In this document: positions 10,449 through 23,138 of the stretch, one piece after another
Layout: every line of letters starts with the position of its first letter
Numbering within the stretch: the stretch's first letter is position 1
NCBI GenBank assembly: GCA_002914845.1
Contig: JXTC01000120.1
Coordinates: forward strand, 268,626 to 332,625
DNA: 64,000 nucleotides
Origin: Trema orientale
Lineage: Eukaryota > Streptophyta > Magnoliopsida > Rosales > Cannabaceae
Direction: 5' to 3'
Position numbers and translations under genes: made by a program
The notes under the pieces: model-generated
What the model saw: only the letters and a program-made list of their open reading frames with translations
What the model was told of the DNA's origin: nothing
Databases searched by the model: none

Positions 10449-12070
10449 TTTTAATTCTTTTTCTTTTTTTTTCCCTTTAGACATCACCGTTGCTTGCCAA
10501 ACATCATAGTGAACCAAGTCTAGAATTTTTTTACTTCTAGAACTGGATGTACTGAATTTTAATCTATTCTGCTTGCTTATGACACACTATTGCTCACAAA
10601 AGGGTAAAGATACTTTTGTGAGACTAGGAAGCAACCTCCGTTCAGAGAGAATCTTCAAGTCTCGTTTCGACATATAGTCGAGCTCACGATACCACATCAT
10701 CATAGATTCTTCTCTAGAATTTGTTAAAGTAATTGATGCCTCTACTTCCATCAGTGTATCTCCTTTAAACATGCACAGATTCACTGTGATCTTCTCTGCA
10801 TTCGTTACTATAAGCGCACCCTTCATAATCCCATTCTCGACACGAATTTTGTAACTAAGATTATCTAATTGTCTCAGAAATAATAGATTTTTCTTCAGGT
10901 TCTTCATATGTCGCACCTCTTGAATAGTACAAACAGTGCCATTGTACATTTTCATTTTGATGGCACTAATCCTAGCGATCTCTAAGGCATGATCATTATT
11001 CATGAACATAGATCCTCTAGAGACAGGTTCATATGTGTAAAACCACTCTCTGTAAGAAGTCATGTGCCATGTTACTTCTGAATCTACTAACCAAATATTA
11101 GTGAGTTGCCTTCTATCCTTAGAAATCATTGCTGCTTCGCTGTACAGGATTTCTCCATCATCTAAAGTACTTACAACGTTCCCTTGAGTATTTGATAACT
11201 CGGGATCCTTCCCTCTGGAATCTTCATTCTTCTTAAGTTGCCAATACTCCTTTTTGATGTACCATTTCTTGCCACAGTGATAACACTTGATATTCTTCTT
11301 ATTTCTTGACTTTGATCTACCATGATTCTGACTCCCACTAGGGCCACGTTTCGTTGATTTTCCTCTCATTGTCAAAGCCTCTGCTTATTGCGAACTTGCC
11401 AATATGTCTTCCTTATTTTTATACCAATTTTCTTTTTCAAGAACAACAGCTGTAAGATCATTGAAAACTAGAGTTGTCGCATTACTAATCAGATTTATGA
11501 TGAGCTGATCATACGATTCAGGTAGACTCTGAAGTAATATTTCTGCGCGTTCATTATCCTCTATTTTATGCTCTATTGTTGTGAGCTGTGAAAATAGAGT
11601 GTTGAGGGTATTGATGTGGTCAGTCACTGTAGTTCATTCCGTCATTCGAAGGGTATAAAGCCTTCTCTTCAAGAAAATTTTATTGTGCAGTGATTTGGTC
11701 TGATACAACTTTATTAGTATGTCACATATCTCTTTGGCTAATTTTTTCTTTTCAATACTCGACAGAACTCCATCTGCTAGTGCCAAATGTAAGTTAGCGA
11801 CAACATTGCTATCTATCTCATCCTACTTTTTATCATCAGTAATCTTAGCAAACCTTTCCCTAATTATTGCTAGGTAATTATCTTTTTTCAATATTGCCTT
11901 TATCTTCATTTTGCACATAGAGAAATTGCACCCATGCATTGAACTTCTCAATATCGAATTTCGTCGCTATTTTTGTTTACCACGATTTGTTCATTTACCA
12001 CCATTTCACTGTGTATGAATAGTACTATATACGTGAATAGTACCGTATATGTGAATAGTACCATAACCGA

Positions 12071-12083
12071 TGGCTCTGGTACC
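12071..12083 (-). other. primer-binding site, initiator tRNA-Met type
   Basis: The minus strand reads TGGTACCAGAGCC directly after the LTR, close to the usual plant copia primer site TGGTATCAGAGCC. Confidence 0.7.
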
Positions 12084-12085
12084 AC

Positions 12086-12491
12086 TATTAAGAGATCTGC
12101 TTTGCGGAAGCAATAACATACAACTAAAATACGAGTTAAGAATACTTTAGAAAAAGTGAAAAGATAGGGCACACAAAAGAATTAACATGGTTCACCCAAA
12201 TTTAGGCTACGTCTAAAAACATGGTTGTGAAGAATTTTACTATGAAAAGGAGATTACTACTCACTTCTCTCTAAATACAAGGAGAGTACAAATGAACCTC
12301 TCTCTCTCTTGAAATAGAAAAAAACACTTTCTCTAAATAAATTATGAGAAAACTAAAGTGGAATACTTAAGAGGAATATCTAGGATTAAACTCTCTCTTA
12401 ACGGGAGAAGAAATATTTTTGGAAGGGGATGCAAAATAGTTTGGAGGAGAGGGGTATTTATAGGTAAAACCCCTTTCCTATTCTCCTAGTT
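12086..12491 (-). repeat. copia LTR (5' side of the fossil)
   Basis: About 406 bp and collinear with 10062-10448. It abuts the primer-binding site on one side and a second internal block on the other. Confidence 0.7.
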
Positions 12492-13216
12492 TTTAATTCT
12501 TTTTTTTTCTTCCTAGAGACATCACCATTACTTGCCAAACATCAGAATGAACCAAGTCTAGAACTTTTTACTTCTAGAACTGGATGCGCTGAATTTTAAT
12601 CTATTTTGCTTGCTTGTGACACAATGCTCACAAAAGGGTAAAGATACCTTTGTGAGACTAGGAAGTAACCCCCCGTTAAGAGAGAATCTTTAAGCCTCGT
12701 TTCGACATATGGCTGAGCTTATGATGCCACATCATCATAGATTCTTCTTCAAAATTTGTTGAAGCAATTGATGCATCTGCTTCTATCAGTGTATCTTCTT
12801 TAAGCATGCACAGATTCACTGCGATCTTCTCCGCCTTTATTGCTACAAGCACACCCATCATGATCCCATTCTCGACATGAGTTTTTGCAATCAAGATTAT
12901 GTAACTGTCCCAAAGACAATAGATTTTTCTTCAGACCCTTCACATCTCATATATCTTGAATAGTATAAACAGTGCTATTGTACATTTTCATCTTGATGGT
13001 GCCAATCCTAGCGATCTCTAAGGTATGATAATTATCCATAAACACAGATCCTCTAGAGACAGGTTCATATATGTAAAACCACTCTCTATGAGAAGTCATG
13101 TGCCATATTACTTCTGAATCTACTAACCAAACATCAGTGAGTTACCTTCTGTCCTTAAAAATTGTTGCTGCTTCGATGTATATGATTTCTCCATCATCTA
13201 AAGTACTTGCAACATT

Positions 13217-13502
13217 CTCCTAATCTCTTAATTTTTAGTTCTTTTTTTTTTTTCTTTTTCCTACACATGGGCAGTGCCTGCAATCAAAGATTGCATCTGA
13301 AGCTGCTTCATATATGCGGCACTGCAATCAAATATTGCGGCTTGTACCGCATGAATTGACCTTGCATATACAATAATTGATGATCGCTAAATTTGCTCAT
13401 CTTTCATCTTTGATAGAAATCGTCTTATATTATATGAATTTATTTGGAGGAGGTATTCAATTTCTACTATTTTAAAGGTGCATATATACATGTATGTATG
13501 TA

Positions 13503-13536
<34 letters not shown>

Positions 13537-14658
13537 AGGGAGAGTAGAAGAAGCATCAAAATCTTACTAGCACATCTCAATTAAGTTGAACTTACAACAA
13601 GTCAATCTAGCGTCAAAATATATTGAACTTCGGATACTCATATATCTCGAAGTTCTGTTTGTATTTGTAGGGCATCAAGAAACTTGCATTGTCGCTGAAG
13701 AATGTTTGCTTTAGTTTAAGTTTGAACTAGACAATATTCTTGGTGGATATGGGAATCAAAGAGACATTTTTTCTGTTGTTTCAGTTATTTATAGGCATGA
13801 TGCCTCGGAGTTTAAGAAATTCATAGCATGCTTCTTTCATATGATGAACATTTTTTATTTTTTGGCTCAATCTTCCACATGAACATAAGCTTAAATAACA
13901 ACTTCCCGTTGCAAAATAGAAACTCAATAAAATGTTGTTAATTGTAAAAAATATTGTAATTCAAGAAGAATGAAATCAAGAAAGGCCAAACAAAGAAAAT
14001 GGAAACTTTCTGTCATCAAGAATATTCATCCACTATCTCTTTTGGTAAAGTCTTTTGGTAGAGGTCGTGACTAAAGTAATTTCAATATTTGTAGGTTTAT
14101 TTATGGACAACATTAAAAGATCATTATGAAAAGTTTGAGCACATTGCATTCTACATCATATTTTCATAATTTAATATGAACTCTTGAAAGTTAGATGCTA
14201 TTACCCTTTTGTTTTTATTCAACATCTACTAGAATTTGGCTAGTCACATTGGCAATAGACGAATTCGTGGTCGAATCTCATTTTCTAATATGCAACTAAG
14301 TAGAAGTGGTGTTAAAAGTAAAAATTCTTTGAGGGACGAATCAAGAATAGTATGTTATGCAATTCAACATGCTTGGGAGTTAAGGCTATAAATGTAATAA
14401 TTTATAAGTAAGGATGTACCCTCAATAACATGAGATATTTTTTGAACGGTTACAAATTGTATCAAAGACCAAACTCAAATGCCAAAAACGGGGTGATTAT
14501 GACAGTCAAAATTCCATATGGGAAAGGACATTTTGTATTCATATTTATAGTCCTCCAATATCATACGAGGAAGGGTAAAAATAATAGTTCATGCCAACTG
14601 TAGTTATATGTGTATAAGGTTTTTGAGGTAAAATTCTATCAACTTACCAAGATGTACA
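13217..14658. other. intergenic DNA with a compound microsatellite
   Basis: No gene is recognised. The segment 13490-13537 is a compound (TATG)n(TG)n(TA)n microsatellite. Short repeated motifs around GCACTGCAATCAAA occur at 13265-13345. The remainder is unassigned. Confidence 0.4.
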
Positions 14659-14868
14659 GTAATGACGGAGCCAGAATTTTAGTTTAGCGGGGGCTAGAAA
14701 TACATTTTTTTTTTCTATTTGGGGACCTATTTTATATTTTTTTTATTTTGAGAAGGGGTTTTTATATATAATTTAAGTCTAAAATTCTAAATACATATAA
14801 GTATTTAGGTATTTTTCAAACGAAATATAAAATTGAGTGGGGACTTGACCTGTTGTGGCTCTGTGACT
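14659..14868. mobile_element. hAT-type MITE
   Basis: A 210-bp element is flanked by perfect 8-bp repeats GATGTACA (14651-14658 and 14869-14876). The ends are imperfect inverted repeats: GTAATGACGGAGCCAGAA on the left and, in reverse complement, AGTCACAGAGCCACAA on the right. The 8-bp duplication is typical of hAT elements. Confidence 0.75.
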
Positions 14869-15417
14869 GATGTACACTACAAGTCGTCTAAGTACTGTGT
14901 CAACGTTTTATGTAAAAAGGAAGACATTATGACCTTTTGTTCATCTTCAATTTCCTAAAATCAAAGATATAATTTGAGGAAGGGGTATAAAATTGCTCCC
15001 CATGCAATTTTCTATCTCTCCCTTCTCATCTTTACACAAGATTCATCATGTTAGTTATATATATGTAATGTGTTCCTCAAATCAATCACATTCAGAGTAC
15101 TCCTGCCTTCTTTATTTATGTTATTTTATTTTTGTCCACTCATCTTTTTTTTATATATATAATTAAAGTGCACCAAGAGATCAAGAATTAATAATATAAA
15201 GAAAGTCTCCAAGAGAAGAACTTATTAAAGGAAGTCGCGAAGCTTCAAAATTTGCCAAACGCTCGCAGTACCTTTATATAATTTCATGAATGCAGTATGA
15301 ACCGTTTGTTATAATTGTATTCGATCATAACATTAATTCCAATTATCGCTACGATCTCTTTTGTCTAAATATACTTCAATACAATATTAACATTCCTATA
15401 TCCCTATATATAAATAA
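14869..15417. other. AT-rich intergenic DNA
   Basis: No gene or element end is supported. A (TA)n stretch precedes the next element. Confidence 0.4.
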
Positions 15418-15661
15418 GGGCACCAATCCAGTAGGTATTTTTTTTTTTTACCTATACATAGGTATCATTTTGGCTAATGAGAATTTTTTTTGCACATTTT
15501 TTAATATTAAAAAGTAGGAAAGAGAAAAAGCATTAATGATGCACGTCTTTTCATGCACCTCATTTTAGCCATTGGATCACCATTAGATGGATGATCTAAC
15601 GGCTAAAAAAAAATACTTACACATAGGTAAAAAAAAAAAAATACCTACTGGATTGGCAACC
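15418..15661 (+). mobile_element. microsatellite-targeting MITE, copy M1
   Basis: A 244-bp element begins GGGCACCAATCCAGTAGG and ends CTACTGGATTGGCAACC. The termini are inverted repeats (CCAATCCAGTAGGTATTTTT on both ends), and a second inner inverted block is built on ACCTATACATAGGTA. It lies inside TA-rich microsatellite DNA. Members are also seen at 32220, 32491, 41491, 41749, 54615 and 60291, nearly all bounded by (TA)n. This resembles the rice Micron type of microsatellite-associated elements (inference from layout, not homology). Confidence 0.75.
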
Positions 15662-15680
15662 TATAAATATATATATATGT

Positions 15681-16698
15681 GGGTCATATTTCAATGGAGT
15701 TTTTTATTTTCATTCTATGGATGAGTATTTTGACCAAGTTGAAAATGACCTGCTATTTCAAGTCATTTTTACCAACAACCATTCCCATTCCAATTTTTTA
15801 GAGAATTCTCTTTCCATTGAATTAGAAATAAGATTTGGGAATGATTTTTTAAGAAAAATAATTTGGAATGATTTTTTAAGTAATTATTTTTAATCAGAAT
15901 TATTATTATTTAATATTTTGATATATATGATTATTTTTTTTTGAAAGTTTTTTGATAATATTTTTTGAGATACATGTCTAGTCTTTTTTTTTAATTATTG
16001 TTTTAAGGATATCCACGTTTTTCACTTTTACCAAATAAAAGGTTAGTTAGTTTTATTTTTTTGGATTGATGAAAGTAAAATCAAGTGATCTATTTGGGCC
16101 GTATCACTTTATAATCAACATAAACTATTAATTTTATTTGCCCTTTTTCTTTTTTTTTTTTTGGGCTAAAAACCCATTATTAACACATTTGATAGTTAAT
16201 AAAAAAACATGTGCAAAAATAATATTTTAATCAATAATTATCAAATCAATAATCAAAAAATGGTTGATTTTTTTTATTAAAAAGTAATTTTTTATAACAC
16301 ACATTAAATGAAAAAAAAAAAGGAAAGAAAGAGACAACTAAAAATAATACACGTGATAAACCCAAATTGTTCACTTGTCCAAATTGTATTGATGTACTAA
16401 AAATAATACACATGAAAGGGAATGAAATAAAAATATAGATATCAAACATAGAATAGGAATGAAAACAAAAAAAAAAAAATTATGGAAAGATGATTGAAGA
16501 AAAAAATCCAACTCATAGGTCATAAACAGGTTGTCAATATTTTTAATCATAAATAACTTTTTATATATATACGTATTAATTAGATTTTTCTTTTTTATAA
16601 AATTACTAATATTATTATAACCATTAAATTAAAATCCAATGGCCCAAATTAGAGTATCCATCTATGGAGCAAAAACAAAAAACTCAATTGAAATATCA
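15681..16698. mobile_element. non-autonomous element with inverted ends, bordered by (TA)n
   Basis: The left end (GGGTCATATTTCAATGGAG, then CTATGGATGAGTA) is repeated in reverse complement at the right end (about 16640-16698). The left end also matches 42127-42230. The 1.0-kb body is AT-rich without coding potential. It shares its left microsatellite flank with M1, only 19 bp away. Confidence 0.6.
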
Positions 16699-16719
16699 TA
16701 TATATATATATATATATAT

Positions 16720-16837
16720 GGGTGGTACGTCATCTTTCCTGATTTTTTATTTTAAATTTTTTTCTCTATCTTATATATATATATGGGTGGTACGTCATCT
16801 TTCCTTATTTTTTATTTTAAATTTTTTTCTCTATCTT
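16720..16837. repeat. 65-bp tandem duplication
   Basis: The unit starting GGGTGGTACGTCATCTTTCC occurs at 16720 and again at 16785. Each is preceded by a (TA)n run, so the duplicated segment includes the microsatellite. Confidence 0.85.
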
Positions 16838-16850
16838 ACTCAATAATATA

Positions 16851-18374
16851 ATTATAGATACAATTATATACTGTCTTCATTAATTCAACTAAAAAATGTA
16901 TTTTATTTTGGATAACCAATTACTGGGAGGAGCAAATATGTGTTTGACCTCGAGCCTGAAAATCCTTGTACTAACCTACTTTTAGAATACTAATAATAAT
17001 ATAGAGTAGAAATGTGTTTCAATTAGGTTAACTTTATAGTATAATTAATATAAATATGTGGGATGTTATGGTTGGTGCGTAATGGGTATCACAATGATGG
17101 CTGATCCATTATTATAATCTCATTAATTTACTAAATTAATGTCAGTAAGCTCAAAATATAAACATAAATTATTGTCGGTTCGGTAAGATTATGCACCTCA
17201 AAAGAAGATTTATACATATTCCGAAATGGCCAGCACCTTTAGTTGAATCATCTAATACTGTTTTCTAGAAGTGGAGTAAATCTAATGATTTTATAATTAA
17301 GTTTAAGACATTCCAATATTATTAGCGGTCTAGTCATTAACCAAAATGGAAATTAAATTATTTTATAAGAATTATATCATACCGGTGGTACATATGGACC
17401 TTCGTGAAGCACCATTTTGAAGTTTATCTTTCCCGACTCAAATGATCTGTGTATAGCTTCTATACTAATACCAAACATTCGTATTCCATATTGACCTCCA
17501 GCTTAAAACTTCGTAACTATTTTACATTCTATCTATGATACGAACTGACGAGTCGTACAAGTCCCTCACATTTTGATCTAGCGCTAGTCATATATATGGT
17601 TTTTTGAGAGTCTCTTTTATATGTTTTTTTTTTTTTATAAAAAAAATTAAGTTTAACTAATGACTAACATTTATTATAAAAATAAAAGAAAATAACTCAA
17701 ACATCCGTCACTTTCAAAATTTAACTATGTTATATTTTATCTATAATACGAACTGATGAGTAATACACTTAGTGAGCCTCTTTAATAGGTCAAATAAATA
17801 AAGATTACACTAATTAATTAATATATATGATCAATTTTTATTTTTACTTATACATTTTAATTTCAATAATACTCTTACCTTTCGGTAAATGAGTTTCTTT
17901 TCTTTTCTTCCCCCACCCAAAGAATCTAGAATGTATTTGGATTCTCCTTCATTGGTTAATTTCCTTCTTCTTTATCCTTATTATTTCTCTTTTTCCTTTT
18001 AAATTTAATTTTCTTTAATAATTGAGATCGACACCCTTTTCCACTTATTATTGATTGTTCAAAGGATTAGATATAAGGGTTGTCATTTATATGAGAGACA
18101 TGTATCTCCATCCACACATACTTTAGGATGACCAAGACCTCATATATTGACACTTACCGCATTTTCTTGGTTTGATAAAGTAGTGGTTGAGAAAAGCTAT
18201 AGCTATCTGGCTTTTCTCTTTTTGTTAAGACACGTTTTCTCCTCCAATTCATCTCCAGCTTCAATCATTATTCTCTAGTGGTATAATTATTTTTTTTAAT
18301 CACCTATTAATTTTATGTTTTCTATCCCATTGTTTCTTCCTTTTTGGCCAAGTTAGATTCTAACATACGCATTA
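16851..18374. other. AT-rich intergenic DNA
   Basis: No gene is seen. A roughly 50-bp motif (CTATCTATGATACGAACTGA) near 17528 recurs in diverged form near 17738. Nothing else is assigned. Confidence 0.4.
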
Positions 18375-18383
18375 TATCCTTAA

Positions 18384-18742
18384 GGGTGAATTATAAAAAA
18401 ATAACTTCAAGTTCTGTTTAAATCTTGAAATTTAGACTCTTCAAAATAATACTTTAAGAAGTTCTGAAAATTAATACCATGAGTTGGCTTTTTGAATAAC
18501 TTTAACTGATAAAAGATAATATTATCCTCAAAATTAATGGGAATAATAAGAATTAATCCACTTTTAATAGAAAATATTATTATTTTTTTGTTACTAAATT
18601 TGGTCAAAAAGTCAATCTAGTGTATTAATTTTGAGAAATTCTTAATCTCAGAGTAAAATTTTACAGAGTCCAAGTTTCAGGATTTAAATTGTTGAATACT
18701 CAAACTTAAGGATTTTTTTTTTTTTTTTTTTTGAGTTCACCC
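18384..18742. mobile_element. Mutator-type MITE, copy 2
   Basis: A 359-bp element is flanked by perfect 9-bp duplications TATCCTTAA (18375-18383 and 18743-18751). The ends are GGGTGAATTATAAAAAAATA and, in reverse complement from the right, GGGTGAACTC. It is homologous to 220-575 along its length. Confidence 0.85.
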
Positions 18743-18751
18743 TATCCTTAA

Positions 18752-19849
18752 TTATAACCCTAAGTAATTTAATAATATTAAAACAACTGTTCCGTGATTA
18801 GCAATACCTATTAGCTTATGTGTAGTGTTTTACACTGCCCTATGAGTTATGACAGAACAAACGAATGACGTTGACACAACCGTCAAGTCTACAATCTACA
18901 TCATTTGATCAATTAGTGATCAGTATACTGTATAAATCACTGTGGCATTGTCGTTACTCCTTACTCCTTGGCATAGCTCTTGTTTAAATAGCATGGTTAA
19001 CAGTACCATTGGTCTAAGTTACACAATATTTTCTATCATTTTATTATTATTATTATTATATCCTAATATAGGATTATTTTGTTTCCCACGTTCAATTCGT
19101 GTTGAGTTAAAAAGTAACCATAATATTTCATGAAGTGTAACATAAATCCATGGCAAACATTCCCACTACACTAATGGGTTTTTGCAACATATATATATAT
19201 ATATATATATATGAATACCCCTTTCAGTCTTGGACAAGTACCCTTAATGTACACATATCTTATCGTACTTTTAAACAAAATGAAATATAACTATAGCTTC
19301 ACCACAAAAGGCATAAAATTCTGGATATATTTGTGGAAACAGGACCCAAAATTGGCCAATAACCATTCTCAAGATACATTTACTACCAACCATTTTTGAT
19401 AAAGCTAAAAGAAGCATAACAATTAATGGTCGTTATAGGGCTTCTGTGTAGGGATGACAAGATTTTGCATACCTAAACAAATTTATGTGCAGATATATTA
19501 TATAAAATATGGGCCAGCAGACCATCACTATCTAATTCTGATCCACAGAGTGGGTTGATTATAATATACTCCAAATCTGATTCTGATTAGGACTAAAAGG
19601 CACAAATAATTCTTTCTGGAAAGATAAGAAGATTAGATCCATGAAATATGGCTATTGTCCTAACTTTAAGTAACACAAACTGGTGGGTTTAAATTGCTTG
19701 TAATTGGTTACGTAGATATATGATGCAACTATAAACATATATAGGGGATTATTATTAACATTCTTTTTATTATACATGAATGGAAAGATTTCCATTATAA
19801 CCACAAGAGTAATAAAGAGATTTTGAAGATTAAAAAGACTATATATAGT
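18752..19849. other. AT-rich intergenic DNA
   Basis: Contains an (AT)n microsatellite at about 19189-19213. No gene is recognised. Confidence 0.4.
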
Positions 19850-21075
19850 TAGAGTAGTGTGGGTAATAATTAAGTTGATTTAATACTTGTTAATGAAGTA
19901 TCTTTAATTTGATATTTTGATTAGTTTTTGCATTTTTTTATTAGTTTTCTCATTTTTTTTTTTATGTTCTTTATATTCTTATTTGTAGGTTAGGAGCTTT
20001 TGGTGTTTTTTGAGAAAATTTGGAAGCTTTTAAAATGATGAAATTTTAGACCAGAGATCTACGGCTGCAGCGTCAAAGTCCAAGACTGGGCGCCAGGAGG
20101 CAGTCAAAGACGGGAAAAAAAAAAACAGAAATTCAGCATTGCAGCGCTGGGAAGCTGAGGCCGCGACACTGCTTTGCAATTTCAAAAGATTAAAACCCTA
20201 CAATTTTCCAGATTTGCCCTATTGTCTCAAAACCTATAGATATGGTCTTTTAGGATTCATTCCAGATGACATACTGAAGAGGAGAGAGGGAGAGAGAGAG
20301 GACACAATACAATCCGGAGACGGAGATATGCTTCAATCCAACTTCGATCAACAGCTCTTTCTTTTCCTAATCCTTATGCTTAAGAGAATATTTTTTATTT
20401 TTTTTAATTTAGTCATGAACTAATTTTATTTTCTATGGCTACAATATAGCCTAATTTTGAAGTCTTAAATTTTTCTATTTAAATTTATTTATAGTTTATT
20501 TTTGAGTGTTCATTACTATTCTTAATGCTTTTAAATAATATATTGGCAACTATTTATATAATCAATGTAAGAATCATAATGAGACCAAAAATCCCCTCTA
20601 GCTTTTATAATGAATACCCATGAGTTAGGTAGGTGATAGAGATATACCAATCTGACTTGTGTAGTTGTTTAGAGAGAAACCATAGAGCTTAATTAATGAA
20701 TCTTAATAAGTTATAATTCACGTAAAGATATAGTGAATAAGTTGGCTTAAACTTGAGAGAAGATAGTGCATTGATTAGTGATTTTCGACCGGTAATTTAG
20801 ATAATTAGAATATGGAGATTAAGATTGATTAGTTATAGTAAAATAAAAAACCCTAGTGTTTAATCAATTGAATTCATCTCTTTGCCTTGCTATTAATTTC
20901 CTTTAGTTTTTGTTTTGTTTTATTTTATTTTCTGCATTCCATTACTTTATTTGATTATTCAAATAAAATTAAGGTTAACATAATTTCAGTAGTTAATAAA
21001 CTATCAAATTTCATGAAATATTACTCATTACTTATTCTTTATTACTTGTCATGATAACGTAGACTTACGTTCACA
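19850..21075 (+). mobile_element. possible LTR-retrotransposon remnant (Ty3/gypsy-like)
   Basis: A patch of higher GC content (20060-20180, with GGGCGCCAGGAGGCAG and GCAGCGCTGGGAAGC) sits in an otherwise T-rich stretch ending near CATGATAACGTAGACTTACG. The composition and these motifs recall LTR and leader sequences of plant gypsy elements from memory. No coding domains and no clear ends were found. It is treated as a broken fossil of uncertain class. Confidence 0.3.
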
Positions 21076-22403
21076 AACTCACCACTAGTGGGACATTAAT
21101 TTTTTACCCCAACTAATATAACATTTTTTTACCCCAACTCAGATAACATGATTCGATTCTTAACTACATAGTTTTAACAGTGCAATCTTACTTTATAAGA
21201 TGGGCCAGTTTGGTTTAGCTTCTTAACAAGCTAAAAATACTTTTCGAACAATCTGTGAGCCAAAAGGTATTTGGTAAAAATCTGAAAATCAGATTATTCA
21301 ATAATTTTTGACAAAGCTACATGGCAGCTTTGGCTTTTAGATTATGCAGGAATCTATACTATCTTTTAATGAATAAATCATAATGACTAAAATACCCTAA
21401 CTTAAAAGTGAAAATGCCACACATTTAATTGAATTTATTTTCATATCAATTTTAAAAGTATTAATATATTTAAATCATAATTGACTAAAATACTCTTCAT
21501 ATTAATTATTTTGAAATAACTAAATTAATTTTTCATTGAAATTTTAAATTCAGATGAAAATAAAGTAAATTAAAATAAAATAAAATAAATTTAATTGAGT
21601 TTATTTTCATATCAATTCCTTTAAAGAAAGTATTAATATCTTTAGTATGTACAAATATGCATAATTGTAAAAAATATTAATAAATTTTTTCTATAAATAT
21701 GCATAATTGTATAATGATGCTTATTTTAATTATTTTATATTTGCACAACAATTCAGTCATACAGTTTACTAAATACGTTAATAAAGTTTTTTTAAATCAC
21801 AGCACTTTAAAATTACAATTTACCAAACACTCTGTTATTTTACGCTAAGTAAATTTTTTCTTAGTACAGCTACAAGTATTTTCCTTAAAATCTTATCTGA
21901 AAATCACGGCGCATCAGTTAGTATGGATCTTTCGTAAACAAAATGAGTGTACCCGTGTTACTGAAAAAGTTAAAAATGGCTTTTAAGTGCCTTACGTCTC
22001 TAGGGTTCCATATTAATTCGTGTATGTTGGTTGTCTTCTATACAAATAGGCCTCAATTCGGAAAAGGTACTAATATAGAATTAAAAAAAAAACAATAATA
22101 TTAATGATCACAAATAGTCCTCGATTTGGAGCTTAAAAGGTATTAATATAGAATTCTTGTTTTAAAAACAATAATATGAATAATCATTTCTAGTGATGTA
22201 CTTGCATTTTCTTTTTCTTTTTATTTTATAATATGATGAGCATAATCATAATATTATTATTATATTAGGACCTTTTTGATAAGCAACTTAGTCGAATTTA
22301 TTTTATATCGATCTAATTTCCCTTTATTGGCAACTACTGTTAAGTAATACGGAATATAGCACACATTTTAAGACATGTTTGGGCGTTCCAACCAAGTTGC
22401 ATA
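21076..22403. other. intergenic DNA with a decayed MITE-like segment
   Basis: Around 21195-21950, phrases such as GGGCCAGTTTGGTTTAGC, AAAGCTACATGGCAGC and AAATCACAGCACTTTAAA resemble the ends of a common plant MITE type. I could not define paired ends or a duplication. Confidence 0.3.
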
Positions 22404-22411
22404 ATTGCTGC

Positions 22412-23138
22412 TAGAGGTGTCAAAATAGAGAGGCCGGGCAAGCGGGCTTGGAAGAAAAATGGGCCGGGCCGTCTAAGAAAGCGGGTCGGGCTAGGCCCGA
22501 ATTTTTAAAATGTAGCCCAATTCGGCCCCTAGGCCCGTGGGTCCGGTCCGACACGAAATGGGCCAAAACGACCGGCCCGTTCTTGTCCTAATTTTAAAAT
22601 TTTTTAAAAAATCTAAAAAAATGAGATTATTATTTGTATAATTAGTTAAAAATATTAGAAATTTAAAATAAAATTTATAAAAAAATAAATAATATGTTAT
22701 GTTTTTTTCCTATTGATAAAAAGCGAAAAATAATTAAATAAGCTAAAAGTATATAAGCAGAATAGTTGATTAAAAAAAAAGTTTAAGTATTGAAAAATTA
22801 TTTAGAATTAGATTGAAATTTGAAAGTGTGAAAAAAAAAGAGTGAAGGAATGTATATTTATAAGTATTGGAAAAAATTTGTATTTAAATTTATTTTAAAA
22901 AATTTTAAAAAAAATTATTTTCGGCGGTCGAGTTGGACCGGGCCGGCTCATGTGGGCTAGATTGGCGGGCCGGCCCAGTCTGGCCCAACGGGCCTAGACA
23001 TATAGCCCAACTCGGCCTTAACATAGGGCCGGGACGAGCCCGGGCCAATTGTAATGCAGGCCAGACCGGGCCGACCCGCGAGCCACAATGACGGGCCACA
23101 GGCCGGCCCGTTTGGCTCGGCCTATTTTGACACCTTTA
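22412..23138. mobile_element. hAT-type non-autonomous element, copy A
   Basis: A 727-bp element lies between ATTGCTGC (22404-22411) and ATTACTGC (23139-23146), an 8-bp duplication with one mismatch. Terminal inverted repeats read TAGAGGTGTCAAAATAG and, from the right, TAAAGGTGTCAAAATAGG. Both subterminal regions are very GC-rich with many GGGCC/GGCCC motifs, while the centre is AT-rich. No transposase is present. The arginine/proline-rich open frame at 22905-23099 is a by-product of the GC-rich end. Confidence 0.85.

Larger units (their letters stand above)
10062..13216 (-). mobile_element. broken Ty1/copia LTR retrotransposon fossil, tandem arrangement
   Basis: Reading on the minus strand, the parts are a partial pol-like block (about 13216-12560), an LTR (12491-12086), a primer-binding site, a gag region of the UBN2 type (about 11945-11385), a zinc knuckle (about 11300-11240), a retroviral-type protease region (about 11100-11010), a GAG-pre-integrase segment (about 10690-10590), a purine-rich tract and a second LTR (10448-10062). 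Reverse transcriptase and RNase H are not represented. The order LTR-internal-LTR-internal suggests a recombinant tandem array sharing one LTR. It is broken in many places. The two LTRs agree at roughly 80-85% over the first 125 bases by eye, so the insertion is old, probably several million years. Confidence 0.85.

Noticed and set aside
22905-23099. Arg/Pro/Ala-rich frame
   Set aside because: It is the GC-rich subterminal region of the hAT-type element read as protein.
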